Of a stretch of 64,000 bases of DNA, positions 9,456 to 17,114 are shown piece by piece. The stretch is from contig JAITLK010000002.1 of the NCBI GenBank assembly GCA_031277945.1, positions 186,001 to 250,000 on the forward strand. The letters run 5' to 3'. The notes beneath the pieces are model-generated. The model made no database searches, was not told the DNA's origin, and saw only the letters and a list, made by a program, of their open reading frames with translations. The position numbers and the translations under genes were made by a program. This stretch comes from Microbacterium sp. GTDB taxonomy: Bacteria; Actinomycetota; Actinomycetes; Actinomycetales; Microbacteriaceae. Positions within the stretch are counted from its first letter, which is position 1. Each line of letters opens with the position of its first letter.

Positions 9456-11030
9456 ATGAACGCGCGGGATGAGGGAACAGAGACCGCAGTGACACTGAGC
9501 ACACCCAGCGGCGCAGAGGACGCGTACCGCGCGCGCATCGGGTCCGACGGCTCCGCACCGCGCGTGCTCGTGCTCGGCGCGACGGGTTACCTGGGTGGAC
9601 GACTCGTGCCACGGCTGTTGACGGCCGGCTACCGGGTGCGAGCTCTCACACGGGGCGCCGCACGGCTCGAGGGCGCACCGTGGCACGACGACGTCGAGGT
9701 GGTGGACGGCGACGCGAGCGATCCGAAAGCCCTTGCCCGCGCACTCGACGGCGTCGACATCGTCTACTACCTGATCCATTCCATGTCCGCAGGTCGCGAT
9801 TTCGCAGACGTCGATCGGGGCATCGCCCGTGGAGTGGCGGAGGCGGCGAGAGCTGCCGGCGTGAAGCAGGTGATCTACCTGGGCGGACTGCATCCGCGAG
9901 ACGTGCCCCTGTCGCCGCATCTGAGCTCGCGTCGCGAAGTAGGGGAGATCCTGCTCGCGTCTGAAACGCCGACCCTCGTGCTTCAGGCTGGCGTGGTGAT
10001 CGGCTCGGGCTCGGCATCCTTCGAGATGATCCGTCATCTCACAGAGGTGCTCCCCGTGATGCCCGCGCCTCGATGGGTTCGAAATCGCATTCAGCCGATC
10101 GCCGTGCGCGATGTGCTGCACTACCTGCTGGCGGCGGCGAGACTTCCGGAGCCCGTCAATCGCGCCGTCGACATCGGCGGTCCGGATGTGCTCCGCTACG
10201 GGCAGATGATGAACGCCTATGCCGTGGTGGCGGGCCTTCCGCAACGACGGATCATCGCGCTGCCGGTGCTCACGCCGCGTCTGGCCTCGCTGTGGGTGGG
10301 GTTGGTGACGCCGGTACCACAGCGCATAGCGCGGCCGCTGGTGGAGTCCCTACAGCAGGAGTGCATCATGCAGGACCACGTCATCGACGATCTGATTCCG
10401 CCCCCGGAGGCAGGCCTGACGAGCTACCGCGATGCTGTCCGGCTGGCGCTGGGGCGCATCGAGATGGACGCCGTGGAGACCAGCTGGGTCGACGGAAGGG
10501 TGCCGCGGGCGCCCAGCGATCCGATGCCCAGCGACCCGGACTGGTCCGGGCGTACGGTGTTCGTCGATGCCCGCGAGCGAACCACTGGTGCATCGCCCAC
10601 TGCGGTCTGGCGTGTGATCAGCCAGATCGGAGGTGCTCGCGGCTGGTACTCCGCATCGATCCTGTGGGCGCTGCGGGGTGTCATGGACCGGATGCTCGGC
10701 GGGGTGGGGCTGCAGCGGGGGCGGCGTTCCCGATTGACGGTGCGCTTGGGTGACGCCATCGACTTCTGGCGCGTCGAGGCCGTGGAGCCGGGCCGCCTGC
10801 TCCGGTTGCGTGCGGAGATGCGGGTACCGGGAGACGCGTGGCTGGAGCTTTCCGTCGATCCGACCCACGACGGCGGCGCTACCTACCGTCAGCGCGCGGT
10901 CTTTTTCCCACGTGGGCTCGGGGGACGGCTGTACTGGCTCTCAATGCTGCCGTTTCACGGACTGATCTTCGCAGGCATGGTCAATGAGATCATCGCGGAC
11001 TCGGAGCGGGCCCCGAGCGGTTCACGCTGA
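9456..11030 (+). CDS. SDR-family NAD(P)-binding protein with C-terminal DUF2867 domain
   Basis: A 524-residue two-domain protein. The N-terminal atypical short-chain dehydrogenase domain starts near residue 36 with VLVLGATGYLGGRLVPRLL (G41xxG44xxG47 dinucleotide-binding loop) and continues through DIVYYLIHSMSAG, typical of NmrA/YwnB-like NAD(P) binders. The C-terminal 180 residues (VFVDARERTTGASPTAVWRVISQIGG, GWYSASILWALRG) match the DUF2867 pattern, probably a ligand-binding SRPBCC-like fold. The reaction is not known; redox sensing or quinone/lipid metabolism is possible. The leaderless -10 fixes the ATG. A perfect 13-bp hairpin follows the gene. Confidence 0.8.
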   Translation: MNARDEGTETAVTLSTPSGAEDAYRARIGSDGSAPRVLVLGATGYLGGRLVPRLLTAGYRVRALTRGAARLEGAPWHDDVEVVDGDASDPKALARALDGVDIVYYLIHSMSAGRDFADVDRGIARGVAEAARAAGVKQVIYLGGLHPRDVPLSPHLSSRREVGEILLASETPTLVLQAGVVIGSGSASFEMIRHLTEVLPVMPAPRWVRNRIQPIAVRDVLHYLLAAARLPEPVNRAVDIGGPDVLRYGQMMNAYAVVAGLPQRRIIALPVLTPRLASLWVGLVTPVPQRIARPLVESLQQECIMQDHVIDDLIPPPEAGLTSYRDAVRLALGRIEMDAVETSWVDGRVPRAPSDPMPSDPDWSGRTVFVDARERTTGASPTAVWRVISQIGGARGWYSASILWALRGVMDRMLGGVGLQRGRRSRLTVRLGDAIDFWRVEAVEPGRLLRLRAEMRVPGDAWLELSVDPTHDGGATYRQRAVFFPRGLGGRLYWLSMLPFHGLIFAGMVNEIIADSERAPSGSR

Positions 11031-11054
11031 CCGTCCGCCGGTCATACAACGCGA

Positions 11055-11084
11055 AATCCCCGGAGCCGACCGGCTCCGGGGATT
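11055..11084. terminator. Bidirectional terminator (SDR/DUF2867 and tRNA-His)
   Basis: Perfect 13-bp inverted repeat (11055-11067 with 11072-11084) around a 4-base loop, between the convergent SDR gene and tRNA-His. Confidence 0.8.
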
Positions 11085-11090
11085 CATCTG

Positions 11091-11164
11091 GGTGAGTAAC
11101 GGGGCTTGAACCCGCGACCTCCTGGACCACAACCAGGCGCTCTACCAACTGAGCTATACCCACC
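11091..11164 (-). tRNA. tRNA-His (GTG)
   Basis: Read on the reverse strand, the acceptor arms GTGGGTA and TACTCAC pair with one wobble. The anticodon arm is CCTGG-TTGTGGT-CCAGG with anticodon GTG, and the T arm carries GGTTCAAGC. An extra G precedes the acceptor opposite C73, the G-1 hallmark of histidine tRNA. The CCA end is not encoded. Confidence 0.95.
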
Positions 11165-11200
11165 GTGTCCCCGCCTCAGCGGGGCAACTCATCTATTCTG

Positions 11201-11827
11201 TCACAGGTTCGGACCGAACGATGACACGACGGCCTCCGACACGGCCTTCGCCTGGTCCGAAGTTGGCCCCGGATCAGGCACGAACACCGCGCGGCGATAA
11301 TATTCGAGTTCTCGAATGGACTCGAGGATGTCGGCGAGTGCGCGGTGCCCGCCGTCCTTCTCGGGGGCCTGGAAGTAGGCCCGGGGGTACCAGCGTCGAG
11401 AAAGCTCCTTGATGCTGGAGACGTCCACGTTGCGGTAGTGCAGATGGCGGTCGACGCGGGGCATGTACTTTGCAATGAACATGCGATCGGTGCCGATCGT
11501 GTTCCCGGCGAGCGGGGCTTTGCCCTCCAGAGGGACGAAACGGCGGATGTACTCCAGCGACAGGTACTCCGCCTCGGCGACGCTCACGCCGTCGGGGATC
11601 TCATCGATCAGTCCGGAGGTGGTGTGCATGTTGGTGACGAACTCGTTCATGTTCGCCAGTGCCGAGTCGTTCGGCTTGATGACCACGCGGAAACCGGGAT
11701 CGATGAGATTGAGCTCGAAGTCGGTGATGACGATCGCGATCTCGACGAGCTCGTCGACGGCGAGGTCGAGTCCCGTCATCTCGCAGTCGATCCAGACGAG
11801 CCGGTCATTCTCGGCAGCAGAAACCAT
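11201..11827 (-). CDS. orn: Oligoribonuclease
   Basis: DEDDh 3'-5' exonuclease that degrades 2-5 nt RNA fragments and pGpG. The 208-residue product has the first exonuclease motif VWIDCEMTGLD (Asp and Glu), the second around MHTTSGLIDEI, and the DILESIREL segment containing the last catalytic Asp. The start was set at ATG 11827 because a TAGGAT -10 lies exactly 6 bases upstream. A GTG two codons earlier abuts the -10 box and cannot be the leaderless start. It sits between tRNA-His and tRNA-Arg on the same strand. Confidence 0.95.
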   Translation of the reverse strand: MVSAAENDRLVWIDCEMTGLDLAVDELVEIAIVITDFELNLIDPGFRVVIKPNDSALANMNEFVTNMHTTSGLIDEIPDGVSVAEAEYLSLEYIRRFVPLEGKAPLAGNTIGTDRMFIAKYMPRVDRHLHYRNVDVSSIKELSRRWYPRAYFQAPEKDGGHRALADILESIRELEYYRRAVFVPDPGPTSDQAKAVSEAVVSSFGPNL

Positions 11828-11833
11828 GGTCAC

Positions 11834-11839
11834 ATCCTA
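11834..11839 (-). promoter_or_regulatory. -10 element, leaderless promoter of orn
   Basis: Reverse-strand TAGGAT followed by GTGACC and ATG 11827. The spacing decides between two candidate start codons. Confidence 0.6.
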
Positions 11840-11900
11840 TCCGCGCCATATTCGGGCGGCAGCGAGGCGGTGGAGTGTGGCACCGGGGCCGTCGGGCATG

Positions 11901-11976
11901 TGGTCCCCCAGAGGTGATTCGAACACCTGACCGGCGGATTAGAAGGCCGCTGCTCTATCCACTGAGCTACTGGGGG
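11901..11976 (-). tRNA. tRNA-Arg (TCT)
   Basis: On the reverse strand, acceptor arms CCCCCAG and CTGGGGG pair perfectly. The D arm is GCTCAGTGGATAGAGC, the anticodon loop is CTTCTAA with anticodon TCT, and the T arm contains GGTTCGAATC-like sequence. ACCA is encoded at the 3' end. It reads the rare AGA codon in this high-GC genome. Confidence 0.95.
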
Positions 11977-12082
11977 TCTGCCCACCAGAGTATCGGGTTG
12001 AGGGAGCGCCGGGAGAATCATCAGCGCAGAGCGGGCGCGCAGCGGCGTGGCTGGTGGTGTGGACGCGCGGATGGCGGACACG

Positions 12083-12340
12083 TCACATCCAACGCAGGCA
12101 GTCGCAGGCTTCATCTGCGCTCCAGAACTCGCCCACCTCGCGAAAGCCGCCGACCGCGGCATCGAATCGGCGCGCCTGGAAGCGCGTTCCCGCGGGAGAG
12201 GCCACGGCTCGAAGCTGACCGAGTACGCGCCCATCGGGCGCGATCACGCGCCAGGCGTTCTCGGCCACCGGCAGCAGGCGCTCTCGGGCGGTGGTGTTCA
12301 GGTGCGGTGCGAACCGAGCGGAACTGATTGTGGCGGACAT
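12083..12340 (-). CDS. Hypothetical protein, 85 residues
   Basis: A small protein I do not recognise. It starts MSATISSARFAPHLNTTARE and has a central WRVIAPDGRVLGQL segment that looks like two beta strands with a turn, then RFQARRFDAAVGGFREVGEF and a C-terminal SADEACDCLRWM, suggesting a compact alpha/beta domain of the kind seen in short DNA- or ligand-binding proteins. No membrane segment or signal peptide. A clear ribosome site (AAGGGAG, 7 bases before the ATG) and a -10 (TAGCGT at 12363-12368, reverse) support it. It is divergent from the ssb paralogue. Confidence 0.7.
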   Translation of the reverse strand: MSATISSARFAPHLNTTARERLLPVAENAWRVIAPDGRVLGQLRAVASPAGTRFQARRFDAAVGGFREVGEFWSADEACDCLRWM

Positions 12341-12362
12341 GTGCGTCTCCCTTCTGACATGA

Positions 12363-12368
12363 ACGCTA
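12363..12368 (-). promoter_or_regulatory. -10 element for the 85-residue hypothetical gene
   Basis: Reverse-strand TAGCGT, giving a short leader of about 16 bases that contains the AAGGGAG ribosome site. Confidence 0.45.
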
Positions 12369-12493
12369 GACGGGGCCTCCGACAATGCTGCGACCGGCGT
12401 CGAGACTCCTCCCCAGGTGCGAGTGGGGGCTGATCGATTCCGCATCTGCAGGGCAAGCGGTCCGCGATGCCCGGGAGCCGCACAGCATGGAAC

Positions 12494-12531
12494 CGATCCG
12501 GCGCCGAATCGGGCACGACGGCGCCGGATCG
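12494..12531 (+). other. Perfect hairpin in the leader of the ssb paralogue
   Basis: A 13-bp perfect inverted repeat (12494-12506 with 12519-12531) with a 12-base loop, 31 bases before the ssb-like ATG. There is no upstream gene on this strand for it to terminate, so it may be a leader structure or an operator. Its function is unknown. Confidence 0.5.
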
Positions 12532-12562
12532 CCGGCGGATGGTCCGCCCTGAAGGGAGAGAA

Positions 12563-13069
12563 ATGACGGAGAACATCACTGTGGTCGGCAACGTCGCGTC
12601 CGAGCCGCGGCAGGCCACCAGCGGCGCCGGAGCGATCTACACCTCGTTCCGACTCGCAACGGATAACCGGAGGTTTGATCGTGCGACGGGGGAGTGGGTG
12701 GATGGCACGCCCAACTGGTTCACGATCTATGTCTGGCGTGCGCTCGGCGAGAACGCCCTCGCCTCCGTGCGCACGGGGGATCGCGTCCTGATCTCCGGCA
12801 GGCTGCGTCTGCGCGCGTGGACGGACGGTGATCGCAGGGGAACGGCGGCCGAGATCGACGCCGACGCGATGGGGCCCGATCTGCGCTGGGGGACGACCAC
12901 GTTCCATCGGGCACGGCGCCTGGTCGCCACTGATCCGGATGCGGGCATCGATGTGCCGCCCGCTCCTCTGGCGCTGACCGACACCGAAGCCCCGCCCGTG
13001 GACGCGCAGGACGAGCCGGCGGCAGCCACGCAGACAGAACAGTGGGCGTCGGCGGCGACGCCGTTCTGA
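12563..13069 (+). CDS. ssb: Single-stranded DNA-binding protein paralogue
   Basis: A 168-residue OB-fold protein of the SSB family (MTENITVVGNVASEP at the N-terminus, then FRLATDNRRFDRATGEWVDG and RTGDRVLISGRLRLRAW). It would bind ssDNA. It stands alone, not in the rpsF-ssb-rpsR ribosomal operon, and lacks the long Gly-rich linker, so it is probably the accessory paralogue used in natural transformation or stress. The tail ends in SAATPF: the terminal PF is kept but the usual acidic DD/E before it is missing. ATG 12563 has the ribosome site AAGGGAGAGAA. Confidence 0.85.
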   Translation: MTENITVVGNVASEPRQATSGAGAIYTSFRLATDNRRFDRATGEWVDGTPNWFTIYVWRALGENALASVRTGDRVLISGRLRLRAWTDGDRRGTAAEIDADAMGPDLRWGTTTFHRARRLVATDPDAGIDVPPAPLALTDTEAPPVDAQDEPAAATQTEQWASAATPF

Positions 13070-13201
13070 GTGATTTCTGCGGCGATACGAGGGAACGGGA
13101 GGGGAGGAAGAGGGGCACGGCGGGGAGAACGGCGGTGGGTGACGTCGCTGCGCGCGAGGACACGAGTGCTGCGCGCTCAGCAGGTTGACGGGTGGAAACC
13201 A

Positions 13202-13207
13202 TAGACT
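13202..13207 (+). promoter_or_regulatory. -10 element, leaderless promoter of the lipoprotein gene
   Basis: TAGACT followed by 6 bases and GTG 13214. Confidence 0.65.
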
Positions 13208-13213
13208 CGCGGG

Positions 13214-13753
13214 GTGACTCGTCTCCCGCGCCGAACGCTGACCGCCACCGCCCTTCCTGCTATGATCGCCATCACCGGAATGCTGCTGCTCGCCGGCTGC
13301 ACTCCGACGGAGCCCGCCGATCCCGCGACCGTATCGACCGGGACGGTCGCGCCTGATGCAGGCGCTACGGCGGAGCCGAGCGATGCCGCCCCCGCGGCGC
13401 CGGAGCAGCCGGCCGCCCCCGCGGCGTTCGTCCCCGACGGGAACGCGGCGGCGAACCTTCCGATCTTCACGCAGACCGTTGCGGCTGTGTGGGCATCGGA
13501 TGCCAAGGATCAGGGACGGGCGTACATCGATGCCCTTGTCGCTGTCGGCTTCGACAAGGCTGCGATGCAGGTCACCGCTGATCGCACGACGATCGGCGAC
13601 CCGGCGGAGAGTATCCAGTTCTCGGTGGTCTTCGCCGGTGAATGTCTCGTCGGTCAGGTGGGGCCGGCCACCGGTGAGCCGCACACGGTGGTCGCTCCGG
13701 TCCTCAGCACGGGAGCCTGCCTCGTCGGCGGTACGCGCACCATCGACTGGTGA
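13214..13753 (+). CDS. Putative lipoprotein, actinobacterial conserved
   Basis: A 179-residue exported lipoprotein. The signal peptide runs RRTLTATALPAMIAITGMLL and the lipobox LLAGC places the lipidated cysteine at residue 29. A Thr/Ala/Pro-rich linker (about 30-75) is followed by a folded domain of about 100 residues containing ADRTTIGDPAESIQFSVVF and ECLVGQVG. The pattern recalls Microbacteriaceae lipoproteins of unknown function; no enzyme motif is visible. The GTG start is placed by a leaderless -10. It stands alone ahead of ettA. Confidence 0.75.
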   Translation: MTRLPRRTLTATALPAMIAITGMLLLAGCTPTEPADPATVSTGTVAPDAGATAEPSDAAPAAPEQPAAPAAFVPDGNAAANLPIFTQTVAAVWASDAKDQGRAYIDALVAVGFDKAAMQVTADRTTIGDPAESIQFSVVFAGECLVGQVGPATGEPHTVVAPVLSTGACLVGGTRTIDW

Positions 13754-13847
13754 CCGTGCCCGGGCATCGGGACGGCGCAGCGAGGGGCCCTGGGGCGAGA
13801 GCACGGACGCGCGTCCGCCTCACCGAGCGACGTGGTGCCCGCGCCGG

Positions 13848-13853
13848 TAGACT
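13848..13853 (+). promoter_or_regulatory. -10 element for ettA
   Basis: TAGACT about 95 bases upstream of the ettA start, giving a leader of roughly 88 bases. A small hairpin (CGCCGC / GCGGCG) lies within that leader. Confidence 0.5.
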
Positions 13854-13947
13854 CGGACGCGGTGCGCGATGCGTCGTGCGCCGACAGACTTCGCCGCGAT
13901 AGTGCGGCGCGATCAACACCCATCACACAAAGGGACGTGAACCAGGT

Positions 13948-15627
13948 TTGGCTGAATACATCTACCAGATGGTGCGAGCTCGCAAGGCCGTCGGCGAGAA
14001 GCTCATCCTCGATGACGTGACGATGGCGTTCCTGCCGGGCGCCAAGATCGGCATGGTCGGCCCGAACGGTGCCGGTAAGTCGACGATCCTCAAGATCATG
14101 GCAGGGCTGGACACGCCCTCCAACGGCGACGCGACGCTCACGCCGGGCTTCTCCGTCGGCATCCTCATGCAGGAGCCGGAGCTGGACGAGGACAAGACGG
14201 TGCTGGAGAACATCCAGTCCGGTGTGGCCATCAAGGCCAAGCTCGATCGCTTCAACGAGATCTCCGCTCTCATGGCTGACCCCGACGCTGACTTCGATGC
14301 GCTGCTGGCAGAGATGGGGCAGCTGCAGGAGGAGATCGACGCCGCCGACGCGTGGGACCTCGACGCACAGCTCGAACAGGCGATGGATGCACTTCGCACC
14401 CCGCCGGGAGACGCCGACATCAAGAACCTGTCCGGTGGTGAGAAGCGCCGCGTGGCCCTGGCCAAGCTGCTGCTTCAGAAGCCCGACCTGCTGCTGTTGG
14501 ACGAGCCGACCAACCACCTGGACGCCGAAAGCGTGCTGTGGCTGGAGCAGCACCTGCAGAAGTACCCCGGTGCCGTCATCGCCATCACCCACGACCGGTA
14601 CTTCCTCGACCACGTCGCCGAGTGGATCGCTGAGGTCGACCGCGGTCGCCTGATCGGTTACGAGGGCAACTACTCCACCTACCTGGAGAAGAAGCAGGAG
14701 CGTCTGGCGATCCAGGGCAAGAAGGACGCCAAGCTCGCCAAGCGCCTCTCCGAGGAGCTCGAGTGGGTGCGCTCCAACGCCAAGGGTCGTCAGGTGAAGT
14801 CCAAGGCGCGTCTGGCACGCTACGAGGAAATGGCGGCCGAGGCGGAGCGGACGAAGAAGCTCGACTTCGAGGAGATCCAGATCCCCGCGGGTCCGCGTCT
14901 GGGAAGCATCGTCATCGAGGCCAAGAACCTGAAGAAGGGCTTCGACGGACGCTCGCTGATCGATGGCCTGAGCTTCTCGCTGCCGCCGAACGGCATCGTC
15001 GGCGTCATCGGTCCCAACGGTGTGGGTAAGACCACGCTGTTCAAGACGATCGTCGGTCTTGAGCCCCTCGATGGCGGTGACCTGAAGATCGGTGAGACGG
15101 TCAAGATCAGCTACGTCGACCAGTCACGCGCGAACATCGACCCGGAGAAGACTCTCTGGGAGGTCGTCTCCGACGGGCTGGACATCATCACCGTGGGAAA
15201 GACCGAAATCCCCTCGCGTGCCTACGTCTCCAAGTTCGGATTCAAGGGACCGGACCAGCAGAAGAAGGCCGGCGTGCTCTCCGGCGGTGAGCGCAACCGC
15301 TTGAACCTGGCGCTGACTCTCAAGGAGGGCGGCAACCTGCTGCTCCTCGACGAGCCGACCAACGACCTGGACGTCGAGACGCTCTCGAGCCTGGAGAACG
15401 CGTTGCTCGAGTTCCCGGGCTGCGCCGTGGTCATCACCCACGACCGGTGGTTCCTGGACCGCATCGCCACGCACATCCTGGCCTACGAGGGCACCGACGA
15501 GAAGCCCGACCAGTGGTACTGGTTCGAGGGCAACTTCGAGTCGTACGAGGAGAACAAGGTGGCGCGTCTCGGCGCTGATGCTGCGAAGCCCCACCGCTCG
15601 ACGCACCGGAAGCTCACGCGTGACTGA
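13948..15627 (+). CDS. ettA: Energy-dependent translational throttle protein EttA (ABC-F)
   Basis: ABC-F ATPase that binds the ribosomal E site and gates entry into elongation according to the ATP/ADP ratio. The 559-residue protein has no membrane segments and two ABC domains: Walker A GPNGAGKS at 38-45 with signature LSGGEKRRVAL and LLLLDEPTNHLD, and GPNGVGKT at 355-362 with LSGGERNRLNLAL and DEPTNDLD. The inter-domain linker (EWVRSNAKGRQVKSKARL) is the tRNA-interacting segment. The start is TTG 13948, giving the conserved AEYIYQMVRARKAVG N-terminus. The 3' end overlaps a thioesterase gene by 8 bases. Confidence 0.95.
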   Translation: MAEYIYQMVRARKAVGEKLILDDVTMAFLPGAKIGMVGPNGAGKSTILKIMAGLDTPSNGDATLTPGFSVGILMQEPELDEDKTVLENIQSGVAIKAKLDRFNEISALMADPDADFDALLAEMGQLQEEIDAADAWDLDAQLEQAMDALRTPPGDADIKNLSGGEKRRVALAKLLLQKPDLLLLDEPTNHLDAESVLWLEQHLQKYPGAVIAITHDRYFLDHVAEWIAEVDRGRLIGYEGNYSTYLEKKQERLAIQGKKDAKLAKRLSEELEWVRSNAKGRQVKSKARLARYEEMAAEAERTKKLDFEEIQIPAGPRLGSIVIEAKNLKKGFDGRSLIDGLSFSLPPNGIVGVIGPNGVGKTTLFKTIVGLEPLDGGDLKIGETVKISYVDQSRANIDPEKTLWEVVSDGLDIITVGKTEIPSRAYVSKFGFKGPDQQKKAGVLSGGERNRLNLALTLKEGGNLLLLDEPTNDLDVETLSSLENALLEFPGCAVVITHDRWFLDRIATHILAYEGTDEKPDQWYWFEGNFESYEENKVARLGADAAKPHRSTHRKLTRD

Positions 15628-16102
15628 GAACGTGCGCCTGCACGTTCCCATCCACCTCCGGTGGGGCGATCTCGACGCGTTCAACCACGTGAACAACACG
15701 TCGATGCTGAAACTCCTCGAAGAAGTCCGGGTCCGGGCGTTCTGGCGTCCGGGTCCGGGCGAGGAGGCTCCGGCCACCGCGGTGCTGGACTCGGGGATCT
15801 CCGCGGGACTGCTCACGCTGATCGCGCGTCAAGAGATCGAGTACCTTGCGCCGGTGCCATATCAGCGCAACCCGCTCGACGTGCAGATGTGGTTCTCGAA
15901 GCTGGGCGGCTCCAGCATGGAGATCTGCTACGAGGTCTACTCTCCGGCGGAGGGTGGCGACCAGACGCTCTACGCGCGGGCCACGTCCGTGGTCGTGATG
16001 GTCGATGCCGAGTCCGGCCGGCCCGTTCGGTTGGACGATGAGCAGCGCGCTGCGTGGAACCCCTACCTCGGCGAGCCGATCACCTATACGCATCGGCGAT
16101 GA
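15620..16102 (+). CDS. Hotdog-fold acyl-CoA thioesterase (4HBT type)
   Basis: A 160-residue hotdog thioesterase that should hydrolyse acyl-CoA esters. The signature RWGDLDAFNHVNNTSMLKLLEE near the N-terminus contains the catalytic-type Asp and the FNHVNN motif of the 4HBT family; EIEYLAPVPYQRNPLDVQMWF is the central helix and strand region. The GTG at 15620 overlaps the ettA stop, and the two genes are commonly paired in Microbacteriaceae. The substrate is not determinable. A strong 15-bp terminator follows and is shared with the convergent tesB. Confidence 0.85.
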   Translation: MTENVRLHVPIHLRWGDLDAFNHVNNTSMLKLLEEVRVRAFWRPGPGEEAPATAVLDSGISAGLLTLIARQEIEYLAPVPYQRNPLDVQMWFSKLGGSSMEICYEVYSPAEGGDQTLYARATSVVVMVDAESGRPVRLDDEQRAAWNPYLGEPITYTHRR

Positions 16103-16105
16103 GTG

Positions 16106-16145
16106 CGAAGAACCCCCGGGTCGGAATGATCCCGGGGGTTCTTCG
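16106..16145. terminator. Bidirectional terminator (thioesterase and tesB)
   Basis: Perfect 15-bp stem (16106-16120 with 16131-16145) with a 10-base loop and a short T run after it, between convergent genes. Confidence 0.88.
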
Positions 16146-16169
16146 TTTCCGGGCAATCGCGCCGCGGGG

Positions 16170-17066
16170 TCAGCGCCCCTGGCCGTCGGGAACGCGCACC
16201 ATCAGCTCCTGCGCGACCGTGGCGACGAGCAGTCCGTCACGCGTGTAGATGCGTCCGGTGGAAAGACCGCGTCCGCCCCGTGCGCTCGGCGACTCCTGGG
16301 CGTAGAGCAGCCAGTCGTCAACGCGCGCGTCACGGTGCCACCACATGGCGTGATCGAGACTCGCGACCTTCAGCCCCGGTGTCGCCCACGGAACGCCATG
16401 GGCGCGCAGCACAGAGTCCTGGATGGTCAGATCGCTCATGAACGCCAGGGTGGCCCGGTGCAGCCAGGCATCGTCGGGCATCGTGGCGCGCACGCGGAAC
16501 CACAGCGCCTGATGGGGGACATGAGCGCCGTCCACCCGCAGGTGAATCGGCGCGTCGACGTAGCGGGTCTCGATCGGGTGCTCGGTGAAGAAGCGGTGGC
16601 GGCCGTCGCCCGGGTCGAGGTCACGCACGAGGGCGAGCGCATCGGGGAGGTCCTCCGGCTGCGCGATGTCGGACGGCATCTCCTCCTGGTGTTCGAGGCC
16701 GGGGCCCGGATCCTGGAACGACGCGATCATGGAGAAGATGGGATGCCCGTCCTGGTACGCCTGCGCGCGACGGGTCGAGAACGAGCGGCCGTCATGGATC
16801 CGATCCACAGCGAGCGTGAGCCCCTGTGCGGCGTCGCCCGGCCGCAGGAAGTATCCGTGCATGGAGTGGACCGCGCGACCCGGGTCCAGTGTGCGCTGTG
16901 CCGCCACTACCGACTGCGCGAGGACCTGCCCGCCGAAGATGCGACCGTGAGGCATCGGCAACGAATGGCCGGTGAAGATGTCCTCTGTGGTGCGGGCTTC
17001 AGAGCCGGCCAGATCCAGCACACCGATCATGGCGGCGACGGATGCCGCCGGGTCGTAATCGCTCAC
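16170..17066 (-). CDS. tesB: Acyl-CoA thioesterase II
   Basis: A 298-residue double-hotdog thioesterase of the TesB family, hydrolysing medium and long acyl-CoA. The conserved GRIFGGQVLAQSVVAAQRT is at about 41-59 and MHGYFLRPGDA follows. In the C-terminal hotdog, LAFMSDLTIQDS and LDHAMWWHRD match the catalytic Asp and Gln/His region. The GTG 17066 has a strong ribosome site (GGAGGAGG, 4-5 bases upstream). In-frame GTG or ATG codons up to 17096 lie close to a -10 and would add up to 10 residues. It is divergent from the next gene. Confidence 0.9.
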   Translation of the reverse strand: MSDYDPAASVAAMIGVLDLAGSEARTTEDIFTGHSLPMPHGRIFGGQVLAQSVVAAQRTLDPGRAVHSMHGYFLRPGDAAQGLTLAVDRIHDGRSFSTRRAQAYQDGHPIFSMIASFQDPGPGLEHQEEMPSDIAQPEDLPDALALVRDLDPGDGRHRFFTEHPIETRYVDAPIHLRVDGAHVPHQALWFRVRATMPDDAWLHRATLAFMSDLTIQDSVLRAHGVPWATPGLKVASLDHAMWWHRDARVDDWLLYAQESPSARGGRGLSTGRIYTRDGLLVATVAQELMVRVPDGQGR

Positions 17067-17102
17067 TCGTCCTCCTCCGGAGCCCATCACAGGCACCGTT
17101 GT

Positions 17103-17109
17103 TAGTGTA
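17103..17109. promoter_or_regulatory. Symmetric -10 region shared by two divergent promoters
   Basis: The 7 bases TAGTGTA give TAGTGT on the + strand, 6 bases before the GTG at 17115, and TACACT on the reverse strand pointing to tesB. Predicted transcription starts at 17115 (+) and about 17097 (-) are 18 bases apart. Confidence 0.55.
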
Positions 17110-17114
17110 GACAA

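Noticed and set aside
11828..11833. GTG at 11833 as the orn start
   Set aside because: It abuts the TAGGAT -10 box and would lie upstream of the transcript start; ATG 11827 has the standard 6-base spacing.
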